DNA of 64,000 nt from Pricia mediterranea (GTDB lineage: Bacteria; Bacteroidota; Bacteroidia; Flavobacteriales; Flavobacteriaceae). Each line of letters begins with the position of its first letter. Position 1 is the first letter of the stretch. This document shows positions 38,884-47,946 of the stretch, in pieces. Made by a program: the position numbers and the translations under genes. The stretch covers positions 682,001 through 746,000 of the forward strand of contig NZ_JAVTTP010000001.1 of assembly GCF_032248455.1 (NCBI RefSeq). The letters run 5' to 3'. The notes under the pieces were generated by a model. That model did no database searches and was not told the origin of the DNA. It saw nothing but the letters and a program-made list of their open reading frames with translations.

Positions 38884-39243
38884 TCAGTACTGCCCCGTTG
38901 CCAAAAGCACTAAGGTGCAGGCTACTTCGTACTCAACATTCTCGTTTTCCAGAATTTCGTACAGCTCAGGGTTTTCCGTTCCCGGATTGAAGATGACCCG
39001 CTTGGGTCGAAGTTGTAAGAGGTTGTCAACGTACGGGGATTGATGCTTGGGCCCAACGTAAAGGGTCACCGTGTGGATATTTTCAAAGTCCTCAAAATCG
39101 GTCTTGATTTCTACGCCGCGGATTTCCCCATTTTTGAGTCCGAAAGCCTCGGTTTCAATGTCGTGGTCCAACAAGCGGTTGACCGCCAAATTGCTAAATC
39201 GGCTCGATTTTAGGGATGCCCCGAGAACCAGTGTTTTTTTCAT
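38884..39243 (-). CDS. CoA-binding (Rossmann) domain protein
   Basis: A 119-aa protein of the CoA_binding_2/YccU-like family: KKTLVLGASLKSSRFSNLAV at the start, VTLYVGPKHQSPYVD, RVIFNPGTENPELYEIL, and a conserved Cys in YEVACTLVLL. The start at 39243 (MKKTLV) is preferred; nine extra codons upstream are not family-like. It binds a nucleotide or CoA; its role is unknown. Confidence 0.82.
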   Translation of the reverse strand: MKKTLVLGASLKSSRFSNLAVNRLLDHDIETEAFGLKNGEIRGVEIKTDFEDFENIHTVTLYVGPKHQSPYVDNLLQLRPKRVIFNPGTENPELYEILENENVEYEVACTLVLLATGQY

Positions 39244-39392
39244 ATTGGAGTTGTATTGAAACTTTACCAAAAACGGTTTCCCTAATTTCCGACCCTACCA
39301 GGCCAAAGTTTATGGGGAATACATCTCTAAATCAGAACTAGCATTCTGAAAGTGGCAGCCTGAATGGCTGGCAAGGCTAGACGGTCACGTCC

Positions 39393-40400
39393 TTACCAAC
39401 GTATAACTGCGCTCCCCCAGGTAAATCCGCTACCGAAAGCGGCCAAGACCACTAGGTCGCCCTCCTTAATCCTGTCCGCTTCCCAGGCTTCGGTCAGGGC
39501 GATGGGGATGGATGCGGCGGTCGTGTTCCCGTATTTCATGATGTTATTAAAGACCTGATCATCCTTTAACTCGAATTTCTTTTGGATAAACTGGGAAATT
39601 CGCAGATTGGCCTGATGCGGTACCAAAAGGTCGATATCGGATTTGGAGAGTCCGTTTGCCTTCAAGCCTTCTACGATCACCTCACTGAAACGTACGACCG
39701 CATTCTTAAAAACGAACTGGCCGTTCATATGTGGATAGTAGGATTCATCATCGGGGTCATTGTCCTCGAGAATATCGGTCACCCAACGTTCGCCCATGCC
39801 CGGAGCCGTGAGCGCAAGCTCTTCGGCGTGCTGCCCTTCGGAATGCAAATGGGTCGATAATATGCCTTTTGAGCTGCCCTCTTCACGACTTACGACGGCA
39901 GCGCCCGCCCCGTCACCAAAAATGACGGATACGCCCCTGCCCCGGGTCGTCATGTCCAAACCGTGGGAATGCAGTTCGGAGCCTATGACCAGAATATTCT
40001 TGTACATGCCGCTTTTAATGTACTGGTCGGCCACCGAAAGCGCATATATAAAGCCGGAACATTGATTTCTCACGTCAAGGGCACCAACAGTCTTGATGCC
40101 GAGGTCGCGCTGGACCAGGACCCCCGGACCGGGGAAATAGTAATCGGGACTCAAGGTAGCGAAGACAATGAAGTCGATGTCATCTTTGTCGATACCCGCC
40201 CGTTCGATTGCAATCTTGGCGGCCTTGACGCCCATGCTGGTCGTGGTGTCTTCCCCTTTAATCACGTGCCGCCGCTCCTTGATTCCGGTACGCTCTTGAA
40301 TCCACTCGTCATTGGTATCCATCATTTGCGCCAAATCGTCGTTGGTCACAGTATTGTCGGGTACAAAATATCCAAGTCCCGTTAATTTTGAACTGTACAT
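39393..40400 (-). CDS. fabH: 3-oxoacyl-[ACP] synthase III-like ketosynthase
   Basis: A 335-aa KAS III enzyme. The active-site Cys is in VRNQCSGFIYAL, the His in LLVPHQANLRI, and the Asn in MKYGNTTAASIPI. FabH starts fatty acid synthesis from acetyl-CoA, but many Bacteroidota have several copies, and this one is outside the plsX-fabH cluster. It may serve a secondary acyl chain such as a lipid or pigment. The order of elements and length are complete. Confidence 0.88.
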   Translation of the reverse strand: MYSSKLTGLGYFVPDNTVTNDDLAQMMDTNDEWIQERTGIKERRHVIKGEDTTTSMGVKAAKIAIERAGIDKDDIDFIVFATLSPDYYFPGPGVLVQRDLGIKTVGALDVRNQCSGFIYALSVADQYIKSGMYKNILVIGSELHSHGLDMTTRGRGVSVIFGDGAGAAVVSREEGSSKGILSTHLHSEGQHAEELALTAPGMGERWVTDILEDNDPDDESYYPHMNGQFVFKNAVVRFSEVIVEGLKANGLSKSDIDLLVPHQANLRISQFIQKKFELKDDQVFNNIMKYGNTTAASIPIALTEAWEADRIKEGDLVVLAAFGSGFTWGSAVIRW

Positions 40401-40479
40401 GGTTTCGATTATTTAGGATGAAGACAGGCCCAAACTTTTATCGCAGCCTTCTTGACAGGAACAATATTAAGAAACGAAT

Positions 40480-41793
40480 CTATTCGGAGAGAAATTTTTG
40501 GTAACTATTTACGTCCACTGTGGCTTTTAGGTCGTGCAATAGGTTGTAAAGTCCGAAAAAAGTCCGGTTCATATATAAAAAATGTTTGGAACCACGATTT
40601 CCGTTCATTTTTCGGATTTGGCTGTTCTTGGCGTAACGTTCACTCAAATCGGCAATCCTATTCCAAAAATCATCCGCGCCAAAATCAAAGCGCTCTTCGT
40701 TGAACGGCGAGGTGAACAAGGTCAGCATTTCCTTGAAAAGCGCTTTAAAGAATTTGAGCTCTTCTGGAGTATCGGTCTCGGTAAGAATCTCCAATTCGTA
40801 CATTTTTTCGGTAAAAATGGCATCGTTCTCAATGCTCTCTTTCTTCGCCAGTTCAAAATACGGAACGTAGAAACTATCAGGTACTACCTTTATGCACCCA
40901 AAATCGATAGCGATCAAGGTTTCATTATCGCTGACCAAAAAGTTGCCGGGGTGGGGATCAGCATGCACTTTTCGCAACCCGTGAATCTGATACATGTAAA
41001 AATCCCAAAGAGTTTGACCTAGGGAATTACCGAGTTCTTGGGAAAAGTCCGTTTTTGCAAAGTCACTGAGATGCTGCCCGTACATCCAATCCATCGTAAT
41101 AATACGCTCGCTGGACAGTTCCTTATAGTATTTCGGAAATTCCAAATTGGGAATAATCCCACACTTTTCGGTAATCTCTTCGCTCTGTTCAAGCTCGAGG
41201 ATGTAATTGGTCTCCTCGATAAGCTTATTCTCGATTTCCTTAAAATATTTGTCCGAGTCTTTCCCTTGAAGGTTAAACATTCTGATGGCTATCGGCTTGA
41301 CCAGCGCCAAGTCACTACTTATACTTTCGGCGACCCCGGGATATTGGATCTTCACGGCCAACTCTTTCCCGTCTTTGGTCGCCTTATGTACTTGTCCGAT
41401 ACTCGCGGCGTTGATGGAGTCGCTTTCGAAAGTATCGAAGAGGTCTTCGGGGTACTGATCAAGATATTTTTTAAATGTCTTGCGCACCAAGGGAGCGGAA
41501 AGTGGAGGCACCGAAAATTGGGAGAGCGAAAATTTTTCCACATAGGCCCTCGGCAAAAGATTTTTTTCCATGCTCAACATCTGGGCTACCTTTAAGGCAC
41601 TGCCCTTAAGACTTTTGAGCCCATCGTAGATATCTCCGGCATTGTCCTCATCGAGTTCGGTGCGGTTCAAATCGGGGTTGACCAAACGCTTGCCGTAATA
41701 TTTCAGATAGTTACCACCGATCTTGGCACCGGTCTTCACCAGTTTGCCGGCGCGTTCAATTTTTCCGGTCGGTATGTTGTCAAGGGTCTTCAT
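40480..41793 (-). CDS. ABC1/UbiB-family atypical kinase
   Basis: A 437-aa ABC1 (AarF/UbiB/COQ8) kinase-fold protein. The KxGQ-like region appears as LKSLKGSALKVAQML, the Ala-rich loop as SINAASIGQVHKA, the Lys in LAVKIQYPGV, the catalytic/metal part in VHADPHPGNFLV and IDFGCIK. UbiB proteins support quinone biosynthesis and other lipid traffic. The gene follows a TetR-type regulator in the same direction about 145 bp downstream; this pair is frequent in flavobacteria. Confidence 0.9.
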   Translation of the reverse strand: MKTLDNIPTGKIERAGKLVKTGAKIGGNYLKYYGKRLVNPDLNRTELDEDNAGDIYDGLKSLKGSALKVAQMLSMEKNLLPRAYVEKFSLSQFSVPPLSAPLVRKTFKKYLDQYPEDLFDTFESDSINAASIGQVHKATKDGKELAVKIQYPGVAESISSDLALVKPIAIRMFNLQGKDSDKYFKEIENKLIEETNYILELEQSEEITEKCGIIPNLEFPKYYKELSSERIITMDWMYGQHLSDFAKTDFSQELGNSLGQTLWDFYMYQIHGLRKVHADPHPGNFLVSDNETLIAIDFGCIKVVPDSFYVPYFELAKKESIENDAIFTEKMYELEILTETDTPEELKFFKALFKEMLTLFTSPFNEERFDFGADDFWNRIADLSERYAKNSQIRKMNGNRGSKHFLYMNRTFFGLYNLLHDLKATVDVNSYQKFLSE

Positions 41794-41938
41794 AGGGTCG
41801 TACTATCATTAGCGTTGTTCGTAATCTGGGATGAGAAGATGGGTCAGCGTTCAGTACATCTATTTGCATCCCCACTTCCTAATATCGGTTTTCTTCGCTC
41901 TAATCTTTGCTCTCCGTGCTCTCCCCATCTACCGTTTC

Positions 41939-42601
41939 TCAGGCAAAGGTCTCCTTGTACAAAAACTTTCCAAGATCGATCACATTCTCAAGGGGCGTAT
42001 TATCGAACACGTCGAACACTGTGTTAATGGATTTCTCGATAACCATATCGGTTTTTTCAAAGCCGGGCGAACCGTCCTTCATCCAAAATTTGAGCACGAA
42101 AAGGAACTGCAGCCATGCCCCTTCCGAGAAAAGGGTGGGACTATGTTGAGTAATTTTCGAGTTTTTTTCCGCATTTCCCTCATCGATCAGATCGGTGGCA
42201 AAACCCTTGATATGATTTCTAAGACCTTTTAATTGCCGCATATTTTTTAACCCTCCGTTGTTCTCTTGCAGCGCAAAAAGCACATAGCTCCGATTCAGGG
42301 TCATCATCTCAAAGAAGGTAAAGAAAAATGTGAGCATTTTATCCTTATTGGTAAAACCCTCGTACTCTTTGTTTTTGAGCAACAAGCTTTCCGTATTCGT
42401 ATAGAACTTGTTCCAGATTTCTTTTTGGATACCTTCAATCGAGCCGAAGAACCGATAAAAATCCGCTTCCTCAATGCTGTTCTTTTTACAGAGCTTGTAG
42501 ATGGATTTGGGCACCGTTTCATGCTCGAGCACATAATCCATATACAAGGCTATTATCTCATCTTCAGTAATCTTTTTCGCCTTGGTTCTTGTTTTCGCCA
42601 T
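41939..42601 (-). CDS. TetR-family transcriptional regulator
   Basis: A 220-aa protein starting MAKTRTKAKKITEDEII; 12 further codons upstream are optional. The N-terminal helix-turn-helix is unusual but visible (SIYKLCKKNSIEEADFYRFFGSIEGIQKEIW), and the helical C-terminal ligand domain follows. It is upstream of the ABC1 kinase gene and is the likely regulator of that gene. Confidence 0.85.
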   Translation of the reverse strand: MAKTRTKAKKITEDEIIALYMDYVLEHETVPKSIYKLCKKNSIEEADFYRFFGSIEGIQKEIWNKFYTNTESLLLKNKEYEGFTNKDKMLTFFFTFFEMMTLNRSYVLFALQENNGGLKNMRQLKGLRNHIKGFATDLIDEGNAEKNSKITQHSPTLFSEGAWLQFLFVLKFWMKDGSPGFEKTDMVIEKSINTVFDVFDNTPLENVIDLGKFLYKETFA

Positions 42602-43242
42602 CTCGTTTTTTTTAGTATGTTGGATCTGATTTTTCAATGTTGAACCAGCATCATTTAAAAGTAGATATTTTCGCCTTCGATTCGTGTTAAGGGCTTACCA
42701 ATTAATATGCGATTCTCGCCCATGGCAATTGTAAAGACTTTCTGCAAAACGAAAGGAGACCCTATTATTCTTACGGATCTTCAACCTCCTCGGCCTGCCA
42801 ACAAAAACGTGCCCCCGTTGAAAAGGACACGTTTTCACAACCTAACCAATAAATAATCAAAACATGATTATGTGAAAAAAATCTTTTTCATAGCATTCTT
42901 CCCATAATCGATTCAAATATAATAAAAATGTTTAATTAATTATAATATTCTTTAAACAAATAAATGTTAAAATTGATTTTACAAGCTGATTTTAGTTCAA
43001 ATTCCTTTTGTATGGTCCGAGAAACAGTATGATAGCGATACTGGGGCTTAAATCAATATGTCAGTTTGTCACTATCATCAGGTGTGGTATTTTTTTTGAC
43101 CCATTGCATTGAATCGAGTAAAATACCGCGCAAACCAGGTTTTTTTGCAACACGCGTTTTCCATCGGTATTTAACCATTCACAAAAGTCCTGCCGAAGTG
43201 CAGGACAGAGGAAGAGTACTATAATAAATAAAACACAATTTT
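42602..43242. other. Long intergenic gap upstream of htpG
   Basis: A 641-bp divergent gap. It holds one hairpin at 42803-42835 (AAAACGTG/CACGTTTT) and is AT-rich from about 42890 to 43000, where the promoters of htpG and perhaps the TetR gene would lie. No gene, CIRCE-like inverted repeat or RNA gene is visible. Confidence 0.5.
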
Positions 43243-45132
43243 ATGGCAACAGGTAAGATTAACGTTTCAGTGGAAAATATTTTTCCGCTGATCAAGAAGT
43301 TTTTATACAGCGACCACGAGATTTTTCTGAGGGAGTTGATTTCCAACGCGACCGACGCAACGCTAAAACTGAAGCACCTCGCCGCTATCGGAGAAGCGAA
43401 GGTGGATTACGGCCATCCCATCATAGAGGTCAAGGTCGATAAAGAAGGGAAAAAATTACATATCATCGACCAGGGTATAGGTATGACCGAGGAAGAGGTC
43501 AAGAAATACATCAACGATATTGCTTTCTCCGGGGCAGAGGAGTTTTTGAACAAGTATGAGGACGGTGCAAAGGACTCGGGGATTATCGGACATTTCGGCC
43601 TCGGATTCTATTCCGCCTTTATGGTCGCCGAGAAGGTCGAGATATTGACCAAAAGCTACAAGAAGGATGCCGAGCCGGTACATTGGAGCTGTGACGGGTC
43701 GCCTAATTTCACCTTGACCGAAGGAAAGAAAGAGGACCATGGTACGGAAATCATTCTCCATATCGCGGAAGATTCTACCGAGTTCTTGGAGGATAACCGC
43801 ATCAGCGAACTGCTTAAAAAGTACAATAAGTTTATGCCGATCCCCATCAAGTTCGGCACCAAAACGGAAACGCTTCCCAAACCGGAAGACGCTAAGGAAG
43901 ATGATCCCGCCCCTACCCAGGAAGTCGATAATATTATTAACAATCCCGACCCGGCGTGGACCAAACAGCCCACCGAACTGGAGGAAAAGGACTATAAGGA
44001 GTTCTACCGCGAGCTGTATCCCATGCAGTTCGAGGAGCCTTTGTTCCACATTCATTTGAACGTGGACTATCCGTTCAATTTAACGGGAATACTGTATTTC
44101 CCAAAGTTGACCAATGACCTCAACATCCAGAAAGACAAGATTCAACTCTATCAGAACCAGGTCTTTGTGACCGACAATGTCGAGGGCATCGTTCCCGAAT
44201 TCCTGACCATGCTGCGCGGGGTCATCGATTCCCCTGACATCCCATTGAACGTATCTCGGTCTTATTTACAAGCCGATGGGGCGGTCAAGAAGATAGCATC
44301 CTATATCACCCGAAAGGTGGCGGACAAATTGAATTCCCTCTTCAAAGACAACCGGGAGGATTTCGAGAAGAAGTGGAACGACATCAAGATCGTTATCGAA
44401 TACGGGATGCTCTCCGAGGATAAATTTTACGACAAGGCGGAAAAATTTGCGCTTTATCCGACCGTAGATGGTGACTATTTCACCTTCGAAGAGTTGCAGG
44501 AAAAAGTAAAGGACAAGCAAACGGATAAGGACGATAAGCTTGTTATTCTCTATGCATCCGACAAGGAAGCACAGCACAGTTATATTCAAGCGGCCAAGGC
44601 CAAAGGCTACGAAGTGTTGCTCCTCGATTCGCCGATTATCGGCCACCTGATGCAAAAGATGGAAACCTCGAAAGATAAGGTTTCTTTCGCCCGCGTCGAC
44701 GCCGATCAAGTGGACAACCTCATCAAAAAAGAAGATACGGCCATCAGTAAACTCTCCGACGAGGAAAAAGAAAAGTTGAAATCCAACCTCGAAGAGGTCA
44801 TCGAGAACAAGGGCTACACCGTACAGCTTGAGGCGATGGACAGTGATGCTTCACCCTTTATTATCACCGAACCCGAGTTTATGCGCCGTATGAAGGAAAT
44901 GCAACAGACCGGGGGTGGCGGCATTATGGGGATGGGCAATATGCCCGAAATGTACAATCTGGTCGTTAATACCAATCACGAACTGGTCGGGGAGATCCTG
45001 AACACCAAGACCGCCAAAAAACGCCAGCGTCTCATTAACCAGTCCATCGACCTTGCCCGGCTTTCGAAAGGCTTGCTGAAAGGCGAGGAACTGACGAATT
45101 TTATCAATCGAAGTTACGAGATGGTGAAGTGA
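43243..45132 (+). CDS. htpG: Chaperone HtpG (Hsp90)
   Basis: A 629-aa Hsp90. The N-terminal GHKL ATPase has EIFLRELISNATDA, DQGIGMTEEE and IGHFGLGFYSAFMV. The middle domain has DLNIQKDKIQLYQNQVFV and NVSRSYLQADGAVKK. The C-terminal dimer domain is shorter than in E. coli. A gene-level oddity is an acidic insert about 205-235 (EDAKEDDPAPTQEVDN), usual in Bacteroidota HtpG. A strong terminator follows. Confidence 0.97.
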   Translation: MATGKINVSVENIFPLIKKFLYSDHEIFLRELISNATDATLKLKHLAAIGEAKVDYGHPIIEVKVDKEGKKLHIIDQGIGMTEEEVKKYINDIAFSGAEEFLNKYEDGAKDSGIIGHFGLGFYSAFMVAEKVEILTKSYKKDAEPVHWSCDGSPNFTLTEGKKEDHGTEIILHIAEDSTEFLEDNRISELLKKYNKFMPIPIKFGTKTETLPKPEDAKEDDPAPTQEVDNIINNPDPAWTKQPTELEEKDYKEFYRELYPMQFEEPLFHIHLNVDYPFNLTGILYFPKLTNDLNIQKDKIQLYQNQVFVTDNVEGIVPEFLTMLRGVIDSPDIPLNVSRSYLQADGAVKKIASYITRKVADKLNSLFKDNREDFEKKWNDIKIVIEYGMLSEDKFYDKAEKFALYPTVDGDYFTFEELQEKVKDKQTDKDDKLVILYASDKEAQHSYIQAAKAKGYEVLLLDSPIIGHLMQKMETSKDKVSFARVDADQVDNLIKKEDTAISKLSDEEKEKLKSNLEEVIENKGYTVQLEAMDSDASPFIITEPEFMRRMKEMQQTGGGGIMGMGNMPEMYNLVVNTNHELVGEILNTKTAKKRQRLINQSIDLARLSKGLLKGEELTNFINRSYEMVK

Positions 45133-45167
45133 TCTTAGACGTTAGACGCTAGACGTTAGAATGTAAG

Positions 45168-45203
45168 AAAAATCCGCTTCCAAAATTTGAAGCGGATTTT
45201 TTT
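45168..45203. terminator. Bidirectional terminator between htpG and the antiporter
   Basis: A perfect 10-bp stem AATCCGCTTC/GAAGCGGATT with an 8-nt loop, flanked by an A run on the left and T run on the right. It suits both convergent genes. Confidence 0.92.
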
Positions 45204-45257
45204 ATGGAATTTCTAGCAGGTCGGACAAAGCAATAGCCAAGTTCGGGTATTCTATTG

Positions 45258-46196
45258 TCATCCAATGGTGAGGTACACAAAAACCGCGTAGCTGGATACC
45301 AGCACCAGGCCATCGCGCCAGTTGAGCCGGAGGCCTTTCGGAAAAAATACCAGAGGCAGGATCAAGAACGAGATACCGAGCATCCAAAAGATATCGCTGG
45401 TCAACAACCTTTGATCTATCACGCGAATGGGTGTTATGATGGAAGTGATGCCTAGAACGGCCAGGAGGTTGAAGATGTTCGATCCGATCAAGTTGCCCAA
45501 AGAAATCGCTTTTTCCTTTTTGAGGACCGCGATAATCGAGGCCGCCAGTTCGGGGATGCTGGTGCCTATAGAGACTACCGTTACCCCGATTACCCGTTCA
45601 CTGACCCCGAAAACGGTCGCCATGCCTACCGCACCGTCGATAAGCAATTCCGAACCGCCCCAAAGCGCCGTGCCCCCGACACCTAGAAGCAGCATCGTCT
45701 TCCATAACGGCAGAAATTGATCATCTCCGGGCATCTCATCGACAACTGCCGGTTTTTGGAACCGCAGCAGATAGATCAAGAACAAAAAGAGCGCGACTAC
45801 CATAATGATGCCCTCGTATTGCACCAATGTTCCGTCGAAAAATATGAATATGAAGAACAGGAGTGACGCCAGCATCATGACCGGCCAATCCGTCGTATAA
45901 AAACTTCGGTTCACCTCGATGCTTCCCAACAGTGTGGTAACACCCAAGACCAGACCCAAATTGGCTATGTTGGAGCCGACCACGTTGCCCAAGGCTAAAT
46001 CCGGAAAACCCTGTAAAGCGGATTTGATGCTCACAATAAGCTCAGGCGCTGAGGTGGCGAGGGAAACCACGGTCATGCCAATAACAATTTTAGGAATGCT
46101 CAGTCGCATCGAAAGCGCTACCGCAGATTTTAAAAGCCAGTTACCTCCTGTAATCAAAAGCACTAGTCCGAGGCCTATATAAAGAAAGTTTTGCAT
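45258..46196 (-). CDS. Calcium/sodium antiporter (CaCA, YrbG-like)
   Basis: A 312-aa inner-membrane exchanger with two inverted repeats. Each has the alpha-motif: VSLATSAPELIVSIKSAL ... LGNVVGSNIANL, and VSIGTSIPELAASIIAVL ... LGNLIGSNIFNL. About ten membrane segments. The frame is open 38 codons further upstream, but the conserved N-terminus is MQNFLYIGLGLVLLITGGN, so I start at 46196. It moves Ca2+ out in exchange for Na+. Confidence 0.94.
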   Translation of the reverse strand: MQNFLYIGLGLVLLITGGNWLLKSAVALSMRLSIPKIVIGMTVVSLATSAPELIVSIKSALQGFPDLALGNVVGSNIANLGLVLGVTTLLGSIEVNRSFYTTDWPVMMLASLLFFIFIFFDGTLVQYEGIIMVVALFLFLIYLLRFQKPAVVDEMPGDDQFLPLWKTMLLLGVGGTALWGGSELLIDGAVGMATVFGVSERVIGVTVVSIGTSIPELAASIIAVLKKEKAISLGNLIGSNIFNLLAVLGITSIITPIRVIDQRLLTSDIFWMLGISFLILPLVFFPKGLRLNWRDGLVLVSSYAVFVYLTIG

Positions 46197-46343
46197 TAAA
46201 AAGATTGTGGAAGCCTCCGCAAATATAGGTGAAGATTTTTGTTCTTTGTCAGTGTCTGTTCGAGGAAGAGAATATGCGGACATGAAATTCGATGTGCCAA
46301 TGCACTCCATTTAGGTTCGCTATATTTGTATAAATTCAATGGG

Positions 46344-46496
46344 ATGAAAAAAGCTTTCTTTCGATTCTTGGCCAAAATCAATAAAACCCTTCTTCCCTCC
46401 TACTCCAAAAGAAATCTGGATTTAGCAAAAGCATCGAAATTTCAGATGGCCATTATCGGATGGAGGTATTACGTAACAAAGAACGCGTTGGGCTAA
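46344..46496 (+). CDS. Conserved 50-aa flavobacterial protein
   Basis: A 50-aa basic protein, MKKAFFRFLAKINKTLL ... QMAIIGWRYYVTKNALG. The ATG at 46344 is preferred to the longer open frame upstream, because the first 35 codons of that frame have no family-like composition. Very similar short proteins seem common in Flavobacteriia and are sometimes labelled SsrA-binding, which I think is not a reliable label: there is no SmpB fold. Function unknown. Confidence 0.7.
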   Translation: MKKAFFRFLAKINKTLLPSYSKRNLDLAKASKFQMAIIGWRYYVTKNALG

Positions 46497-46582
46497 AGGC
46501 AATTGTACTTCTCTTTGACACGGAAACGAACCAAAAGCGCCAAACCAGACCATGCAGGGCCAATCTCTCCACATCCATTGCC

Positions 46583-47098
46583 TTATCGATAGCGCATTAA
46601 GGTCCGAATTTCGTATCCATTGAGCTTCTCCTCACCGTTCAATAATTCCAGCACCATCAAAAAATTACATTGTACGACCTCGCCCCCTAAACGTTCTACG
46701 AGTTCACAGGTCGCCTTGGCCGTGCCGCCGGTAGCCAACACATCGTCGTGAACCAAAACCCGGTCTCCCGCTTGGATAGCATCTTTATGTATTTCCAAAG
46801 TATCCGTGCCATATTCAAGGCCATAAGTGATACTGATTTTGTCCGCGGGCAGTTTCGCTGGTTTGCGTACGGGCACAAAGCCGGCCTTCAATTTTAGCGC
46901 CAACAGGGAGGCGAAGAAAAATCCGCGACTCTCCATGCCGACCACCTTATCGATCTTTTGGTTCCCTACGAGCTCCATTAGCGCATTTGCAGCCTCCTCC
47001 ATAGCAATGGGACTGTTCAGAAGTGGGGTAATATCCTTAAAAACGATTCCTTTGGACGGAAAGTCAGGGATTTCGCGGATGTATTGTTTTAAGTTCAT
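46583..47098 (-). CDS. apt: Adenine phosphoribosyltransferase
   Basis: A 171-aa purine-salvage enzyme that makes AMP from adenine and PRPP. Motifs: IRDIPDFP-like N-terminus (IREIPDFPSKGIVFKDITPLL), the PRPP loop VLVHDDVLATGGTAKA, and GMESRGFFFASLLALKL. Length is standard. Confidence 0.96.
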   Translation of the reverse strand: MNLKQYIREIPDFPSKGIVFKDITPLLNSPIAMEEAANALMELVGNQKIDKVVGMESRGFFFASLLALKLKAGFVPVRKPAKLPADKISITYGLEYGTDTLEIHKDAIQAGDRVLVHDDVLATGGTAKATCELVERLGGEVVQCNFLMVLELLNGEEKLNGYEIRTLMRYR

Positions 47099-47173
47099 TT
47101 AAACGGCTCGGTTATTTTGCGGTAAATGTAAAAAGAAATATATTTGCAGCCCCATTAAACTAGGGGCCACTAG

Positions 47174-47247
47174 GGTCCTGTGGCGCAACTGGATAGCGCA
47201 TCTGACTACGAATCAGAAGGTTACAGGTTCGAATCCTGTCAGGATCA
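47174..47247 (+). tRNA. tRNA-Arg (anticodon ACG)
   Basis: A 74-nt cloverleaf. Acceptor GGTCCTG pairs with CAGGATC (one G-U) and discriminator A. The D arm is GCGC/GCGC, anticodon stem TCTGA/TCAGA with loop CTACGAA, and the T arm is ACAGG/CCTGT with TTCGAAT. CCA is not encoded. It lies just upstream of a terminator and of the integron-like region. Confidence 0.97.
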
Positions 47248-47462
47248 CGACACTCGACAGACCACGTCCCTTTTTCGGGGGCGTGGTCCTTTTTTTGCAA
47301 AGCCCTCGAGCCAAATCTTGAAAGGTCGCAACGGAACAAAGAACCAAAGGCGGTAGCCCGTGGTCTGCCATTTGCAACCTTGAGGCCAAAAGGAAAACCG
47401 AAGGTAATCCTTTCAAGATTGCGACACTCGACAGACCACGTCCCTTTTTACGGGGCGTGGCC
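47248..47462. repeat. Direct repeat pair and inverted repeat downstream of tRNA-Arg
   Basis: A roughly 41-bp block starting CGACACTCGACAGACCACG occurs at 47248-47289 and again at 47422-47462, nearly identical. Between them, AATCTTGAAAGG (47314-47325) and CCTTTCAAGATT (47409-47420) form a 12-bp perfect inverted repeat about 83 bp apart. The block abuts the tRNA 3' end, as integrated elements often do. Nothing in between encodes a convincing protein. Confidence 0.7.
47260..47297 (+). terminator. Intrinsic terminator after tRNA-Arg
   Basis: GACCACG(TCCC)/(GGGG)CGTGGTC forms a strong stem, followed by CTTTTTTT. It ends the tRNA transcript. The second copy at 47434-47462 keeps the stem but loses the T run. 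Confidence 0.85.
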
Positions 47463-47512
47463 GCACTGTCTTTTCGGGCATTGTACAAGTCTAAATACTT
47501 CCCCCACCTCAA

Positions 47513-47887
47513 TTATTTCATATACTCCTGCCATTGCACGATGACATATTTATACTTGCCGTCGCGTTGTACGGAAAGAAACCCGTAATCATAACAGAAA
47601 AGATAGACATCGCCCTTCTTCGTCTTCCAATAATGGGTGAAAAAATTCGGGTTGAACCCCAGGGCGATCAATTCGGACTTTCTTATGGTCGTATACCCTG
47701 ACCTGTTATACCGCTTCAGCAGTTTTCGGTTTATTTTCAATTGTCTATCCACACTTAGGAAGAACTTCTCGTTCTCTCGGCGGTTCTCGTATTGGTTTAT
47801 CGATTTGCACTTTGTCGAACAGAACAATTTGTCAGAGCGCCCCGCTACCGAAGACCCACATACGGGGCATATTTTGGAATTGGCCAT
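47513..47887 (-). CDS. Small zinc-ribbon protein
   Basis: A 124-aa protein. The N-terminal four-Cys zinc site is CPVCGSS...FCSTKCKS; a basic helical part with NRRENEKFFLSVDRQLKIN follows, and the rest resembles a small unknown domain ending YKYVIVQWQEYMK. Similar genes are frequent in flavobacteria near mobile DNA. It is divergent from the recombinase gene across 59 bp and may regulate or simply accompany it; that is inference. Confidence 0.72.
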   Translation of the reverse strand: MANSKICPVCGSSVAGRSDKLFCSTKCKSINQYENRRENEKFFLSVDRQLKINRKLLKRYNRSGYTTIRKSELIALGFNPNFFTHYWKTKKGDVYLFCYDYGFLSVQRDGKYKYVIVQWQEYMK

Positions 47888-47896
47888 AACAGTATA

Positions 47897-47908
47897 TTAT
47901 ACGTATAA
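47897..47908. promoter_or_regulatory. Palindrome TTATACGTATAA between zinc-ribbon and recombinase genes
   Basis: A perfect 12-bp palindrome in the 59-bp divergent gap (flanked by TATA-like sequence). It could be an operator or part of a promoter for either gene. Only the symmetry is seen directly. Confidence 0.45.
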
Positions 47909-47946
47909 GATACCATTAAATTCCATAAACCTAGCTAATATTGACC

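Noticed and set aside
47213-47512. Minus-strand open frame of 99 codons ending in ILTGFEPVTF
   Set aside because: It runs antisense across the tRNA-Arg and its repeats; the GFEPVTF ending is a well-known artefact of the tRNA T arm read backwards.
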